NCBI GenBank assembly: GCA_029891345.1
Contig: CM057003.1
Span: 10,792,209-10,856,208 of the forward strand
Direction of reading: 5' to 3'
DNA: 64,000 nucleotides
Source of the DNA: Dryococelus australis
Taxonomy: Eukaryota; Arthropoda; Insecta; Phasmatodea; Phasmatidae
This document shows, one piece after another, positions 45,412-58,883 of this stretch; positions within the stretch are counted from its first letter, which is position 1; every line of letters starts with the position of its first letter. Made by a program: the position numbers and the translations under genes. The notes beneath the pieces are model-generated. The model did not search any database. It was not told where the DNA came from and saw nothing but the letters and a program-made list of their open reading frames with translations.

Positions 45412-45815
45412 TATAGGATGTGCACTTTTGAATACTTTTGAAAATAACCTTCAAAAAATGCCGCTGTCCCTACCTGCACATATTACAACGGGCACACTGA
45501 CTGAATGCGCCCAGTAAAGTCGATTACGACGTAGGGTAGTTCCATGTTTTAACATTGAATTAAAGGTGTTGGGTTAAAATTTGTGAATCCCGAAATTATT
45601 TGTTTCTTTGTTCTATAGTGCAAATATGTGTCAGAAATGGGAAATTTGTAAAGTATTTATTTGACTAATAATTCTATAGTTTCAACTAACGGTTGTATGA
45701 ATACACTGATGAGGCCCGTGGGAATGAAAAATTTAAATACCATGGAATAATTCACTATGTGCGAGCAAATATTAAGCAGGACTTTCAAAAGTGCTCAGTT
45801 TACTGCGAACGGCCT
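45412..45815 (+). mobile_element. MITE family A1, left end damaged
   Basis: The interior (CTGTCCCTACCTGCACATATT, CTGAATGCGCCCAGTAAAGT, TTAAGCAGGACTTTCAAAAG) matches other A1 copies. The right end is the complement of TGCTCAGTTTACTGCGAACG then GCC. At the left, TATAGGATGTGCACTTTTGAA shows the loss of about 15 bases from inside the terminal repeat. Confidence 0.82.
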
Positions 45816-46204
45816 TTACAAAATTATAAATAAATATTTATCTGTCCGCGAATGGCAACCTGCATTGGCGATAAATTTGGGTTACAAAGTTTCGTGTTAT
45901 AGTCTCACCAATTCAAGTTCCACAAAGGTAAACAAATGTGTCAACAATGCGAACGTACTAAATAAGAAAACATAGACGCGAGAAATTCAAGAAACCACTA
46001 AACGTAATGCAGCAATCAGAAATTTCTAAAACCCCATTCACATGTGTACTACTGTTAGTAAACTTGATCGTACCTCTGCACAAGGTTGTACCTACCAAAC
46101 ACAACTAGTTCCCGAAAACTGATTAGGCGCAAATCTACTTTCCGAAGAAAGAGCGGAGCAAGAACGCCTTTATTAATGAAATGAGCCTCGTTCATTAAGT
46201 AGGT

Positions 46205-46608
46205 AAAGGTTGTTCCCGATAAAGTGAGCACTTTTTGAAATCAACCTTAGAAAAACGTGACTGCTCCTACCTGCGTATATTTCAACGGGCGCATCGAGTA
46301 ACATGCGCCCAGTTAAGTTGGTAACGATGGAGGGAAAGTAGTTCTATATCTTAACGACGACCAAAAAGTGTTAGATATCCATTTGTGAATACTTAAATTA
46401 TTTCTATTGCTCTCTGCTATTTTTGTGCGTCGAAGTGTAAAAATGAGCAGATGTGTAATTTCGCAGTTCCATTCGACAAACGCATGAATAAAGTGATGAG
46501 GCCCACGGGAATGTTAATTTTGCATAAGGCGAAGTAATACACAGCGGGTATACAATTATATATAAAGCAGGGATTTCAGAAGTGCTCACTTTATCGTGAA
46601 CAGCCTTT
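46205..46608 (+). mobile_element. MITE family A1 (long form)
   Basis: The ends are AAAGGTTGTTCCCGATAAAG and the complement of GTGCTCACTTTATCGTGAACA then GCCTTT. Interior blocks TCCTACCTGCGTATATTTCA and CATGCGCCCAGTTAAGTTGG match the family. It lies 390 bp from the previous A1 copy in the same orientation. Confidence 0.9.
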
Positions 46609-46610
46609 AG

Positions 46611-46997
46611 GTGAATGCGGCTCTCGGCGCTTGCTTCACCTGTCCTATCGGAGAGCAGAGTGACGCAGATGCGCGTCTAATCATTTTTCTGGATCTATTT
46701 ATTTCTGGTACAGTTCTGGAAGGCGGTTATATTCAAGTACCTATATACGTAGTACATCTATTAATTGGATTTTCAGAAATAGAATCATTGTATTTTGAGC
46801 GATACTCTTTTATTATTTATAAACAATTTATTGTAATTTTTTGGAAACCTCGACAGAAAAATGCTCTTTCCGAAAGCACATTGGATGAACCAGTGAATGG
46901 GATTTCCAAAAATGTTAGTTATTGTGTTTCGTTCCATTCCCCCCCCCCCTTTTTTTTTTCTCTTTTCCCCTTTCTTCGTCCGCTTTTGAAATTTTAA
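46611..46997 (+). CDS. Unrecognised 128-codon open frame
   Basis: A plus-strand frame begins at the right edge of an A1 MITE (GTG start) and ends near 46995 after a C/T-rich tract. The middle encodes alternating hydrophobic stretches (about residues 20-80) that could be membrane segments. No family is recognised, and the last 30 residues come from a poly-C/poly-T run. It may be a relic exon or chance. Confidence 0.15.
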   Translation: MNAALGACFTCPIGEQSDADARLIIFLDLFISGTVLEGGYIQVPIYVVHLLIGFSEIESLYFERYSFIIYKQFIVIFWKPRQKNALSESTLDEPVNGISKNVSYCVSFHSPPPFFFSLFPFLRPLLKF

Positions 46998-47278
46998 TTG
47001 TTAGTTTGAGTTTGGTCAAACAGTACCCTTCCAGCCATAATCGGCGTACCACTTCAAATTTAATACCGCATTAGATTAGTTTGTAAGTACTCCTCAGTTG
47101 GTTTATCCTGCATAAAGTGCGGCGATGATAAATTGCATTATTTTCCTACGTGATTTGTTAAAAAGTATAGAAGAAATCATTACTAATGGATACAGAAGGA
47201 TCAGTGTTTTGTGCGACGAAGTGAGTTAGTGATTTAACTAAATTAAGACTGCAAGAGCTATGCCCTTCTTGTGTTTTT

Positions 47279-47465
47279 TCAGAGCCGTGGCGCAGTCGGC
47301 TGGTGTGCCCCACCGATCTGTGGCGTGGGAGGCTCTGGGTTCGAATCCTGGGTAAGGCATGGGTGTTATAAGCTAGATTATATGTTAGGCTGTAAGCCGC
47401 TCCTTGTTAAGATCTCAAGCATAAAACCGGGGAACGTTAAAAAGCCTTTTTAGAATACAATACAT
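47279..47465 (+). mobile_element. SINE2, second copy
   Basis: It has AGCCGTGGCGCAGTCGGCTG (A box), CTCTGGGTTCGAATCCTGGG (B box), GCTGTAAGCCGCTCC, TCAAGCATAAAACCGGGGAA and CGTTAAAAAGCCTTTTTAGA. It aligns end to end with 42126-42318. Target duplications are not obvious. Confidence 0.87.
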
Positions 47466-48215
47466 ACAATTTTTTTCACCTGTGCTCCCGTGCAAAATTT
47501 GTAAATCTATTCGTATTGAGTGTCAATGCTCAACGGGCATTTTAATGAGCTAGTTAAAGGTACCATCCGTGTAGCATAGGTCACAGCGAAAAAACACTCA
47601 TTGTGCTTTCTGACACTCGTAAAAAAATATATATAATATTAATATTACGTGCTCTTTTGTGACGTTACAGTTATAATGAATTCTTAAAGCTGGAGTAAGA
47701 GAGACTTAAAAATGTTACCAATATTTGTGATGTACGCAAAATCACGCGCGAATTCTTGTACACTGAACTTATCTTATGTTATGTTTTTTTTAATATGTGG
47801 ACAGACGCAACAATAAAATATAATATTTTATTTTAAGAGTTTTCTTGTGTTACCGCTTAGTATTTATTTATTTATTGACGGCTTAAAGGCGCAGTTAAGG
47901 CATACTCACCTTATCTTACACTGGACCTATAACATAATGCACTTACACTTACTAAAAATTAAAACATTAAAACTATATAACAAAACTTATAAGTGTGTAA
48001 CTTAATACTAAACAAATCAAAGATACAATTTAATTACTCTCCCCCTCATTCACTTGCGCACTCATTAATCATTCACACATGCACACATGCACAACAAAAT
48101 TTCACGAAATGTCGATTTCATGGGGTGGCTAAGGTAGTACATATTTGCTGTGTTCTTCAAATTTACGGCGACGTGAGTAAGAAACAGATGAGACGTGAAG
48201 GTATGAATTTTACAT
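47466..48215. other. AT-rich stretch, no gene seen
   Basis: A (TTTA)n patch lies near 47860-47875. The region 47900-48110 is A+C-biased on the plus strand, like 30720-31600. Nothing recognisable. Confidence 0.4.
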
Positions 48216-48740
48216 TGTTTTTTTTTTTTTTTTCAGGAGAAATCGTGCGGGGGGGTGGCTGCGTGGGCGGCAGACACAACGGTACCAGGAAGGACCACGA
48301 GCTAAGCCGAAGAGGGTCTGCGTGGTTTTGCTGGAGCGGAAAGTGGCGGGGAGGACAAACAACAACCTGACTTCGGACGACGCGACGTCAGCGGTGTGTA
48401 AGCCTGCACGCTTTTGGGGCCGGGGATCGCCGCAACAGCGAAATGACCCGTTATTCCAAGAAGTCCCCTCCCGCACCACCCATTCCAGGTTGCCCGGGTG
48501 GGGGGGGGGGCGAGGTAATTACAGCTACTGGAGAAGTCTTCCAATTCCTTCCCGGCCCGACGACTCCTGTACGCGGCGTGGTCACACAACGACGGCCTCC
48601 TCGGCCAACGCGGGGAAGGGGTTAATTGAATTTGCGTGTAGCCCGCGCCCACGGCTGAGGGAGGAGGAAGGGGGGGGGGGGGGCTACCGGCGATTGTGTC
48701 GTGCATCTTGAATCGCTTTATATAGGGCATCTGCGATAAA
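48216..48740. other. GC-rich island after a splice-acceptor-like T tract
   Basis: A T15 run ending in TTTCAG (48216-48235) resembles a strong splice acceptor. From there a plus-strand frame remains open for about 158 codons to 48711, through a GC-rich block with two poly-G runs (about 48500 and 48671). The predicted peptide is Arg/Gly/Pro-rich without a known domain, and minus-strand frames are equally long. It may be a terminal or non-coding exon, or a CpG island. Confidence 0.25.
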
Positions 48741-51700
48741 TTCCAGCCTTAATGGACGGGGTCCGCGAGCGAACAAGGTATCAGCTACTAGCACCGGCAG
48801 CTGCCTAACATTAATTCCGCTCTAGATGTATATTTCTCCACCAGCTACGAGTAAACTGTTTACGTCGATGGTTGGCACTCCGGACACATCGAGGCCCTTT
48901 GAAACGACCTTCGTTGTTGCCTGTTTGAGAATTTGGCATAGAGGATACATGTTAATGAAATTCTAAATATATGCACTCGTAACAAAAACCTATGTGTGAT
49001 AAATTATACTGTCAAGTTCTGTATCAAAGCAATTATAACTTTTTTTTGTAATGTTTTATTTAGTTATTAAATTTTCTGATCCTTCCAGGAAATAAACTGT
49101 ACAGTAATGTTACAAAAGGCTTTGGTAGCAAAGAAGTATGCATTTTTCTGTTCAAAAAAGTCCCTGGTGGTAAACAGGAACGCAAAAAAAATTATTTCAT
49201 AACATGTATTAACCTATAGCAAATACTGAACCAGACAACATTATTAAAATAAAATAAACTCCATGGGTTTCCTCAGAGGATTTCCAGTGCCACCATCAAA
49301 AATTGAGGGGACTTGATTTTACTGTTTCCTCAATCAAAAACTGATAAACTGTATCATGTGTTAAATAGACATAATGTGTGGAGAGTTTAAAGCCACACGT
49401 TTGGGCGTTCAAATTAATACTGTACCACCTCTGACATGTGTTACAATATTACGAAAAATCTCATTGGCTATAAAATATTATTTCTGAGATATGTAATATA
49501 AGATATGAATGTGTAATATAATGATAAAATATCGTTGTATATGTGAGTGAGTCTGATAGGTTATATTAATGATATACCTAAGCTGAACTCTATGTTGCCA
49601 CGCTAAAAAAATCGGCGTATTCATCAAAATTTCATTTCCTCTGCAGTTAGAAAACAATTGGATCATTAATTCTAATAAACAAACAGAGAAGTCTTAATTA
49701 AAGTAAATCAATAGAAAGTAATAAGATTACTTTAATTTTAATCATGATGAACTAAACTAATTTCAAATTATATGGCACCCTTGCAGAACTTCAATTACGA
49801 AATATTATACTATAAAATTCCTCAAAATTACAAGCAACACCAGCCTGCAAATTACCCATCAACCAACTTACCAACCTTTGACTGTACTAGTTCTGGTGTC
49901 ATAAATACATCTACATTTGCTCGAGGAAAAATATGACGTAGCTGTGTCGATAGCGTAAAATAACCGCAACTCTACCGATGTCATGAAGTCATCCTTCACT
50001 GATGTAGAACCCAGGAACAGCTCTCCCGCTCACCACGGACAGCACATCTCCGGGTGGTGCTCAGCGAACTCGTCCTCTGCGGGCCGGAACTGCGGAGGTG
50101 GGTGCAGAACAGGAACCTCGCCAGAATCCGCAGCCAGTATCACTCCTCTCGCAGAATTGGCTCTCCGAACACCAGACACCGCGTCGTCCTTGGTGCGAAG
50201 TCCCAACCAAGAAGTCCTCCTTTACTGGGCCGTCCTTCCTTCCGGGCTCATCGTACAGCTTATGTTGAATTACTTCTTTTAGATACATATAGGCTCAGCA
50301 TTTCAATAGTGCGTGAATAATTATGTATCTCCGTCGTAAATATCAAATTGTAAGAACTGACTTCTTTTCTAGCTGGCCTCTCACTCATTCCAAAATAGAA
50401 TGAATAAGTTCTTTGTTCTATCAGACTATTGTTCGAAGAAAAATGTGATTTAATAGGCCAGCTGGTGTGGCCTGATTCTTTTGCGAAAACAAAAGGTAGT
50501 GCTTGTTACAAAGACAAATACTCATGCAAAGAAACTATAGATTATCATTAGACCTACATAGCTTATAAACAGAACTGTCAAAATTAATAAGTTTACATAT
50601 ATCACATTGAACATACGCTAAACATATTATACAGTGCATTAAAGTTTGGTATTTAAATCAAATTTAAAGATATAGAATAATCATTATAAAGTCGTAAATA
50701 TTGAAGTGTTACAACTGCTACAGATTATAGGGATCTGACCTAAAATATTTGAAAACCGTTTCGTTGGAATCCCTGAAATCGAAATAATGCTTTCGATGAT
50801 TCAAGGAATTTTAATCAGCAGTAGTTTCCACCCAATCACATCGAATTCTACTGTTCGTAGCCGATGATTACCATTGATCTGTGCATATTTGACAGCCAAC
50901 ATCTGCAAGACTATATAACTTTCATGGAGTAGTTTTCCACACACGAAACTTCGTAAATCCGTCTTTCGGGTGCGGAAAAGCGGCAGGAGAAAAGGTACTA
51001 TGTAGCAGAAACTTCATCTACTGTTAAAGTGAAATCTTGAAGATCACATTAACCAGTTACTTTCGAAGCTAGTAATTTCCAGGCTAAATGCTGCCCCTAC
51101 TTGAACAGAACTTTGGTTTATTCCAGAATTTTTTTCCTCAGAAAGAGAACCGTATTTGAATGGAATCTCTGTGGTACCAACTGAAGAACAGAAAAATTGT
51201 ACGTTTGGTTAAGACCTCCGCTAAAAGTCGTTTAGGCAATTAGAATACCAGTTATGAATTTGTTTATTTACAAATTATCGTAATTAAATAAGCAGTTATT
51301 TTGTGAGCTCATATGTTTTATTGTAAAAGATAAGTATACGAAATTAAACTGTGCCTAGTGCCAGGCTTTCTAGTGCCGAGATCCCTATATAATGCGCTCT
51401 CTTAAACTTTCGGAGCACATTTGCACACACATTTTGAACGTGAGCTTGAAACGTATACCTTCTGTAACGACGCAATAAAAACTCAGCACCTGCAGTCTGC
51501 AATCCCTGTAGTGAATAACAGATGATCGAATAACAATGTGCAACAACTTTGCAGACGATGACTCCCCGATTATCGTTCGGCCGCTAGCAAGTTTCCACAC
51601 AAAGGCGGAGGAAACACAATAAATATTTACACGAGGTATCCTTGCGAGATCGATCGTACAGCAGCAGCGTGGCTGAAGAAAGTCCACGGGTTAAAATCCT

Positions 51701-51860
51701 GACTGGGTGTACTTCTGAGCACTTTTTTTCCCCCCACGCATGTTTTCAACTCTATTTTTTTCCTTAAATAAGAGGCAAATAATATTAACAACTCAGATTT
51801 CATAATATTTTCTACCAGTGCTAGTTTCGAGATGAACAAGATGACATCCCCAGTAGCAAC
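48741..51860. other. Intergenic stretch, no named gene
   Basis: A GC-rich patch at 49980-50280 has frames on both strands (99 codons plus, 75 codons minus) with no recognised domain. A weak tRNA-like B box (GGGTTAAAATCCTG) lies near 51686. Otherwise AT-rich sequence without recognisable features. Confidence 0.35.
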
Positions 51861-51873
51861 CAAAGTTAGCCCA

Positions 51874-52440
51874 AAGGGTGGCATTTGGTTAGAAAGGTTG
51901 GCATTTGGTTAGAAAGGTTGGCTATGTGTTGCACTGGAGTACACACATAATTCCAACGTTGGCCAAGCGTAATATGCTAAAAAAATTTTCTTAACACGAA
52001 AATGTCAGAAAATATAGTGCCTTTTTTTTCAACATTAAAATTGTTGGTTAATGGTTAAGAACAAGTTATTAAAAATACCATTGGTATTGGCGTCTATTTT
52101 TTGTTTGGTTAATGTTTTGCAACCAAAATGATATGTCAAATTTAAAAACAAATGTTTTTGAATGTCAACAATGGCCTCTTTTTGTACTTCATAATCAACG
52201 AATGTTTTTCAAGACACAAGATGCTTTCTCTTTTAAATATTTTTTGTTGGTTGTTTTAATTTGGGAACACAATGGTTGGTAATTGGTATTTATTATTACG
52301 TACGTTGGGCCAACACCGTGTAACCACAATTATGCCAATTATGAAAATAATAATCTTTCATATAAAATAGTAGCTGAGGCGCCAACCGCTCGCCATGTTA
52401 TTACATCAGCCAACCGCCACGTTGGATTTCGGACAAAGCA
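51874..52440. repeat. Possible TIR element with TTGGC/GCCAA motifs
   Basis: GGCATTTGGTTAGAAAGGTT is duplicated in tandem at 51880-51920. The block then runs through CCAACGTTGGCCAAG and ends in GTTGGGCCAACACCG, GCGCCAACCGCTCG and AGCCAACCGCCACGTTGG. The two sides share GTTGGC/GCCAAC in opposite orientation, but no exact terminus or target duplication is clear. Low-confidence candidate for an old transposon. Confidence 0.3.
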
Positions 52441-52444
52441 ATTA

Positions 52445-55400
52445 CACAAGAAACAATACAATTGAGATGAAAAACAACCTAGATTATTACCGCGGGTTTT
52501 TACTAAAGAGTGAGCTCATAAAAAACATAGATCCTTTAAAATGGTCCGGTTCGATGGGTGATCAGTCCACTGTGAAAAGCTTAATCTGATTCAATTCTCT
52601 AACTAAAAACTACAAGTCTTCTATGAACTTAGCCAGGCCCAAGTTGCCGTAGCAATATTTTTCGAAACAGTTCGTTTTGCTAGTAAAGACAATATACATT
52701 TAGGAGTAAATTTAATATCCTGTGGTACAATGTTTACTAAAGTTCAGCTGCAGAAATAGGATGGCCTTACGTCTTGGGGCAAAGTAACTTAGTATCGGCA
52801 GAAGTTTAATTTATAACTATTTCACAAGCTATGACATTGAAACTGAAAATATTATCTTAAGTCCTAATTGCAAATTTTACAGTTATTTGGTTTTTTTTTA
52901 AATAGAGCTGCTACTTTTCGATAAACTAAACAATGCTGTATTCTGTTTGTTGGATCGTCTTGTAAGCAACGAGATAAAATTAAAACAAATTGGTTTAATA
53001 TACAAATGATAATACACACATACAAAAAAAATATGTATTTGTATTTACGATAGTATGGTTCTGAAGTAGAGAATTAAGATTCTCTTTTGAGAGCATGTTT
53101 AGAACAGAAGGTTCTTCACATACCTAGGCCTCAAGTCACCGGAAAAAAACAATGCTATCATTACAAAATAAAAAATCTAGTAGGTGCAGTTACAAGGAAA
53201 GGAGTTTTTGTAGTTCGGACAGTAAGTCAGTTGTAAACGTGTACAAAATTTGGTGGCATTCGTCAAGCGGCTCGAAGATTTCTGGTGTTGGGAACACGTA
53301 AGTAAACTAATAGGGACTGATACTATTATTGCCTAAAACTATTTCGTATAACCTACTTTTTCTTTTGCCTGTACAGCTGCCGTCCATTCAGTTGCAATGG
53401 TTGTGTGGGTAACCTACATTTAGGCGTTCGTGAGTCGCCAGCTGCCTATACCGAGGCAAAACAAAAGATGTAACTAGTCCAGCTCTCTTAGTGTTTATCT
53501 GAAGCTACGAATAATTGGAATTCGTTGATGCATGGATATCATATGAAATTCTATTCGGCATAGACTAGATACATTTCCGGATGGAGACTATATCAATGTT
53601 TCTAATACTTTTTTCCCATCAAATAAATTGCGCAGATCCACATTTCGTGGCGGTTATCTCTTGTGATTAACTCGTTGCTCCTGGTAGCCCCTCATATTCT
53701 GGAAATAGTTTGAATCTAGAGATTTTGCGCATCATTCCAACCATATGTGTGAATGCTGCTGCATTTTTCATCAAGTCAATCATTCACATTTTCAACTTGT
53801 TGAAAGCTAGATTTGCCGTCTTAGGATACAGGAAATTTAATGTTATGTCCTTGGTAAAGGGATGAGCAAAACTCAAAACCTGATAGTCCATCAGCTCAGT
53901 ATAGTAAGCGGGGGTCTAATTTAGTGTTACCTCAGCCAAAGTATACATGTTTGCTTAAATAAGACAATTCCACGACATAAGAGAACCAACTAGAGCTTGA
54001 ATCACACCTTATTCGCAGTATTTGTTATGACTACTTGATATTCACAATGAGAGCAACACGTAGCATCATTCCCATATAGTCGAAAACGATATCATTCTGA
54101 CCGAGAGACACGTGTTAGTAATGAAAAGTTTAATACCTCAGAATTCACTTTCTCTCGCATGCCACTCTGCCCCATATGTTAACTGTGTACAGCTCCCAGC
54201 AGTGTGTTTCTAAGAGATTTCTTCTGGAGAATTCCTTGTCGTTAGAAGAACGTCTTTGTTTTTTAGGCATAGTCCACACAATTTAATGAAACTCAAGTGT
54301 TTGATAATGAACTGATTAAACAATACATTTTAACTGAATACATACGACATCAATATCAATCTGGCTCACTGAGCCTTCATCAGGCTGAAACCACGTTCCA
54401 GATTGGCATTGTGAGGTGTTGTGCCATAAAATATTCACAAATGTTTAAAAAGTCTGAACGTAAAGACACTTCAGTCGCACTGAAATAACTCATACATTTC
54501 TTGTACGATAATGTACTAATTAATGTTAACACATTTACCTTCATCAACTCCACAGATTTCTCAATACCACTCCACTGAGGAATTTCTAGTTTACCCACTT
54601 AAAAAATGTTGAATTGGTGAAAATTCTTCGTCCATTTATTAGTATATTCCAGGAAAGCTCATATGATTACATTATATGGTAAGTAACTGAGTGAGTTAAA
54701 GAGTACATATGGTAGCCCACCTTGAGTGAGTTTTATGTTCGCAGGTATTACAGTGAATGATGTTGGATCCAAATGTGGGCTAAGGGAATTTGAAACCTTC
54801 TCTTGGAGGTTGATGTTACACGGGGTAGAACGCTATTCTTGAAATAAGTACGCTGTCAATAGAGCAGCATCAATAAACTAATTTAAAAATATTTAGCTAG
54901 GCTACCTGTCCACCAAGAATTGAAAACTATATATGGCATTAAAATGTAATGCTTACTGATAAGCATGCGATTCGATTGTAATGCGCAGTGTTCCCCCCCC
55001 CCCCTGAATTAGCTCTTTCCTTAGAGGGTGTCTGGATCCACCACTGGGTTGTGATGACTTTGTCCAGCCCGGGATCTGCCCTTCCCTGCTGCAGTGCTAC
55101 ATTCAACCTCTCTACCTCACCACTTTTCAACGGGGCAAAAAAAAAATAGTAAGTGGCAGCTACTCGACCTCTATAACGCGCGGTCTCTCGTGTCCCCTGG
55201 CGTGTCTCTACACAGCGCAACCATTGTCCGTCGGCGATTTTTGTTCAAGAAAACAACTCCACCTGGCGCATCGCGGAAAAGCAAGACACGCTTCGAGAGA
55301 TCGTGCTGCAACTTCTCTAAACAGTCTTTGTGAGTCGTGGTCGTTGGCGGGGAGCTGGGCGGTAAAAGGGGGACATGGAGGGAAAGATGACGCATTTGCG

Positions 55401-55750
55401 CCTCTCTGCAGTTCTTAGTGGGTCATGCACTGCTCCAGGAAACGTGCAATGCCAAAACTGTCTGAAGCAAGAAGTCTCTGCCATAACTAATGGGCCTACG
55501 TTCCTCTTCATAGGCGCAAATAACTATGTAATGAAGTTCTTAAAAGCTTAGACAATCGTTGGCAGTAATATTATTATAGATGAAACCAGAAACAATAACA
55601 AATAAACGCGTGCCCCACCCCGGGACTGTAACCCTGTAAAACCTCGTAACATAAGCTAGAGTGCAATAAACAGCATTGCGGAAGTCGCATTCGCAGTATC
55701 CGCTTTGGATGTAATCAGTCTAATGTACTGAATAATAAAGTTCACTAACG
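52445..55750. other. Intergenic stretch, no named gene
   Basis: A GC-richer patch at 54990-55450 has frames of 74-93 codons on both strands and a C10 run at 54991-55002. I recognise no domain. The rest is AT-rich without repeats that match elsewhere in the window. Confidence 0.35.
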
Positions 55751-55759
55751 TGAAATATT

Positions 55760-56660
55760 TAGAGGGCTGTCATTTTGAAAATAGACGCCTGAGCCACTCA
55801 AAACACTTACGTTTACGTGGTCTATCTTAGCGCTACTTGTGTGAAGAATTTTGCGGAAATCGGTAGACTGGTTCTCGAGATTTTGGCATAAAAACATTAT
55901 TTTCTTATTACGTGTCATCTTACAAAATAGCCTAAAAAGAATTCCTATATGCGATGTTCCTAATAGACACTATCAGGAAAAAACATTCTGGTTCAATTTG
56001 GTTAAATTTTTAAATATATTTTACAAACATATTCTGAATTATATTTATGTTCACTGTTTTGAAAATCATGGTCTGATCTAGTCAAATAATGTAAGTTTAC
56101 AATGACTTCTGTAGCACTAATGGTGAGCTGCCCAATATATGACATAAAAACTTAATTTATTAATGTAGTGCTATCTTATAAAATTGCGAGAAAAATAGGC
56201 CCAGTGTAGATTAATTTTATCGTTGTAATATATACCGCCAGCAAACAAAGTTAAGGTTAAATTGAATACATGGTTTTGACGAAATAACACAATACAGTAA
56301 AATGGCTGGGCTCGCCATTTTGAAAATAAGTGTACTACCTTTTAAAAATTTCTAATTAACATCACTTGTTTGTCAAATTTGGTTGAAATTGGCTAACAAT
56401 TTCCACAGATATAACATAAAATCGTAATTCTATATTAATGCTATCATTCAAAATAGCGAACAATAGTAGTTATTTGTTGGAATATATTGTAATTGCAACA
56501 ATTAATTTCGGCATATAAAATTTAGTTGAAATTGGCTAAATGGTATGGTTTATACATTAGTTAAACCTAAAATTGTATGGCCTCCATTTTGAAAATTACT
56601 GCCTAATAACTTTAAATACAATTAGTTTATATGAGCTACATAATATTAGTTACTTAATTT
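55760..56660 (+). repeat. Cryptic ~270-bp tandem repeat, three to four diverged units
   Basis: Two anchors recur in step: a (C/G)NTTTTGAAAAT word near 55774, 56057, 56316 and 56587, and a CTATC/CATCTTACAAAATAGC-like word near 55918, 56173 and 56446. TTGGTTGAAATTGGCTAA-type words also recur. Spacings are 255-285 bp. The units have diverged strongly, so this is an old array or an old repeat with internal duplications. Confidence 0.6.
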
Positions 56661-57178
56661 GGCAAGCATTGGTTGCGTAGTTTTCAGATACGTGAGGAGA
56701 AGATATTCCAGTGCAAAGTTATATTAAAACTGTTATGTAGACCAAAGTAGATGTATATGTGGATACGTGGGAGGTGCAGATTACTGTAACAGTGTAACAC
56801 ACATAACATACAATAAAAAAATACTAATTTTATACTGAAAGCATAACACAGCAGAGATATTTCAGATAATTTGCAACATTTAATTTGTAATCTTGTCAAC
56901 AGTTAATTTGCGAATAAGAAAAAAAATATGAAATTGTGTCTAACGCAATATTAATAATTATTTGACATAATTGGAAGAAACAATTTTCCATCAAAAACGT
57001 ACAATTCGAAGTTTAATTTTTGGCCTCGGCAACACTAGCCCCTCTAGTGAATGGAATACTCAATTACATTTATGCTTGGCAATAGGAATTAAAACTTAAA
57101 CAAAATTATTGTATAGTGCGTTTTCTTAAATCTAGCTCAGGGTATAGCTGAAGACTTATGCCAGGAGGTCTGTGATTA

Positions 57179-57412
57179 TAGGCTTTTCACGGTAAAGTGA
57201 GCATTTTTGAGGCACTAGTTACATTTTCCTTTCAGTCATTTATCATTTAACCACATTTTAAAATAAATATCACCATGTAAGTAACAAACACAGTGTATAT
57301 ATTCCACCGCACTCGGAAGTTAACGTCTAAGGCTATAATAAAAATATAATTATTGACTATCATTCCAAATGAGGGGGCTTTCAAAAGTGCTCACTTTACC
57401 GTGAATAGTCTA
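57179..57412 (+). mobile_element. MITE family A2 (short form), copy 3
   Basis: The ends are TAGGCTTTTCACGGTAAAGT and the complement of GTGCTCACTTTACCGTGAATA. The interior matches 2816-3053 (TAACAAACACAGTGTATATA, AGTTAACGTCTAAGGCT). It is non-coding and depends on an outside transposase. Confidence 0.85.
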
Positions 57413-57419
57413 AAAAAAA

Positions 57420-58880
57420 TTATGGTTCAGTTCAAATTAAATACAGCGTGGCTTTACCTAATCTTCCATTAAAATTTAAAAGGCATCTTTACTTCATTAA
57501 AATTTAATAGGTGACTTAGCAGAATAAAATTTTAACATGTCGAAATCTTAGAACGTTTGAAAGTTTCGCTAATCTGTTTCTAGGCAGGAACATTCCTTTA
57601 AATGCTGCAGGACATCATCTTGAAGTCCTCCCTTATCTCAGCTCTCGGGCCTATATTGCGCACACAATTCCAGCACTTTAACACAACCCAGTAGTTCAAC
57701 TTACTAATTACTGTATAATTACGTGGGAGGCGACTGTAAAGAACTGCTTCTTACTAGATTAGCTCGCGCGTCTCCGCCTGCATCGAGACAGCCTGTTTAC
57801 AGATGCGAGCTCGGGAAGAATTACCTCAAACATGTATTTAAAAAAAACTTTCAGGCTGAACCCACGCGGTTAGCGTCCTGCCGTCAGAAACCAAGATGGC
57901 TAAAGTTATTCAAAAAACCTCTACTTAAAAACGCCTTCGAAAATCAACCACTAACGAGAGTACTAGAGGTGAAAATTACTCATCGTGCTACTTAGTTTCT
58001 ATGGCAACGGATCAACAACTGCTCAGTAAATAGGGTCTTCTAAACAAAACAACATTAAACAGGTTGGAAAGACATAAATATGTTACAAAAAATATTAAAT
58101 CCGAAAAAAATCTCAGCAGTTAATTTAATGTAAAATTTTAAATTGCTAAAAAGATTTTAATACGATTTTTATAATATTCGACGTACATAATTTTAAAAGA
58201 TTAGTCACTTAATTTTGCTCATATTTAAAAGGCAATTGTTGTTCTTTCAACAAAACGAATTTAAGACAGTTATTCCCTATTCCCGTTTTTTCACATAAAA
58301 TTCGAAATTTTTTTTTTACTTTTTCAGTAATACTTCTTTTACACTTCTGAAGCACACGTTGAAATTTATAGTACACAACAGATACTTCGGCATAAAAATA
58401 TCAGGCGTCAATAATTTCATTCCAAACTGATACACCCAATTTTACTGTTACGTTCTTAGGGTATCGCTCTTTTTCCGTGCGTGGTTTTATTCGAATGCCA
58501 TACACCCTCGGAAACATAATTTGGTAGGAGTGTTTAATAACATGACAAAATAATGGCAATGCTCAAACACATTTCCGACGTATTCAACAAAACAGTTGTT
58601 AGCAAGCGAAACTGCTGCTAATGACATCCTGGATATTTTCACATTAATCTGCATTTAAACCCAGCGAAAATGTGATATAACTGATTTACTGAGAACTGTG
58701 ATTATTGGTAAGTTTTACGATTCTGCGCATTAACACACTTCACGGATTGAGCGTTGCCAACCGCACCAGTAATCAATATTAGAGGACCATGTTATCTTCT
58801 GATTCAGTTAAGTTATGCAAGTCGCTAGAGGCATTGTTTCATGATTTTAAATTATAAGAAAGAAAAAAGTTTCCGTTAGT
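57420..58880. other. AT-rich stretch, no gene seen
   Basis: A 90-codon plus-strand frame at 57723-57995 is Lys/Arg/Ala-rich with no recognised domain. Otherwise featureless. Confidence 0.4.
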
Positions 58881-58883
58881 AGG

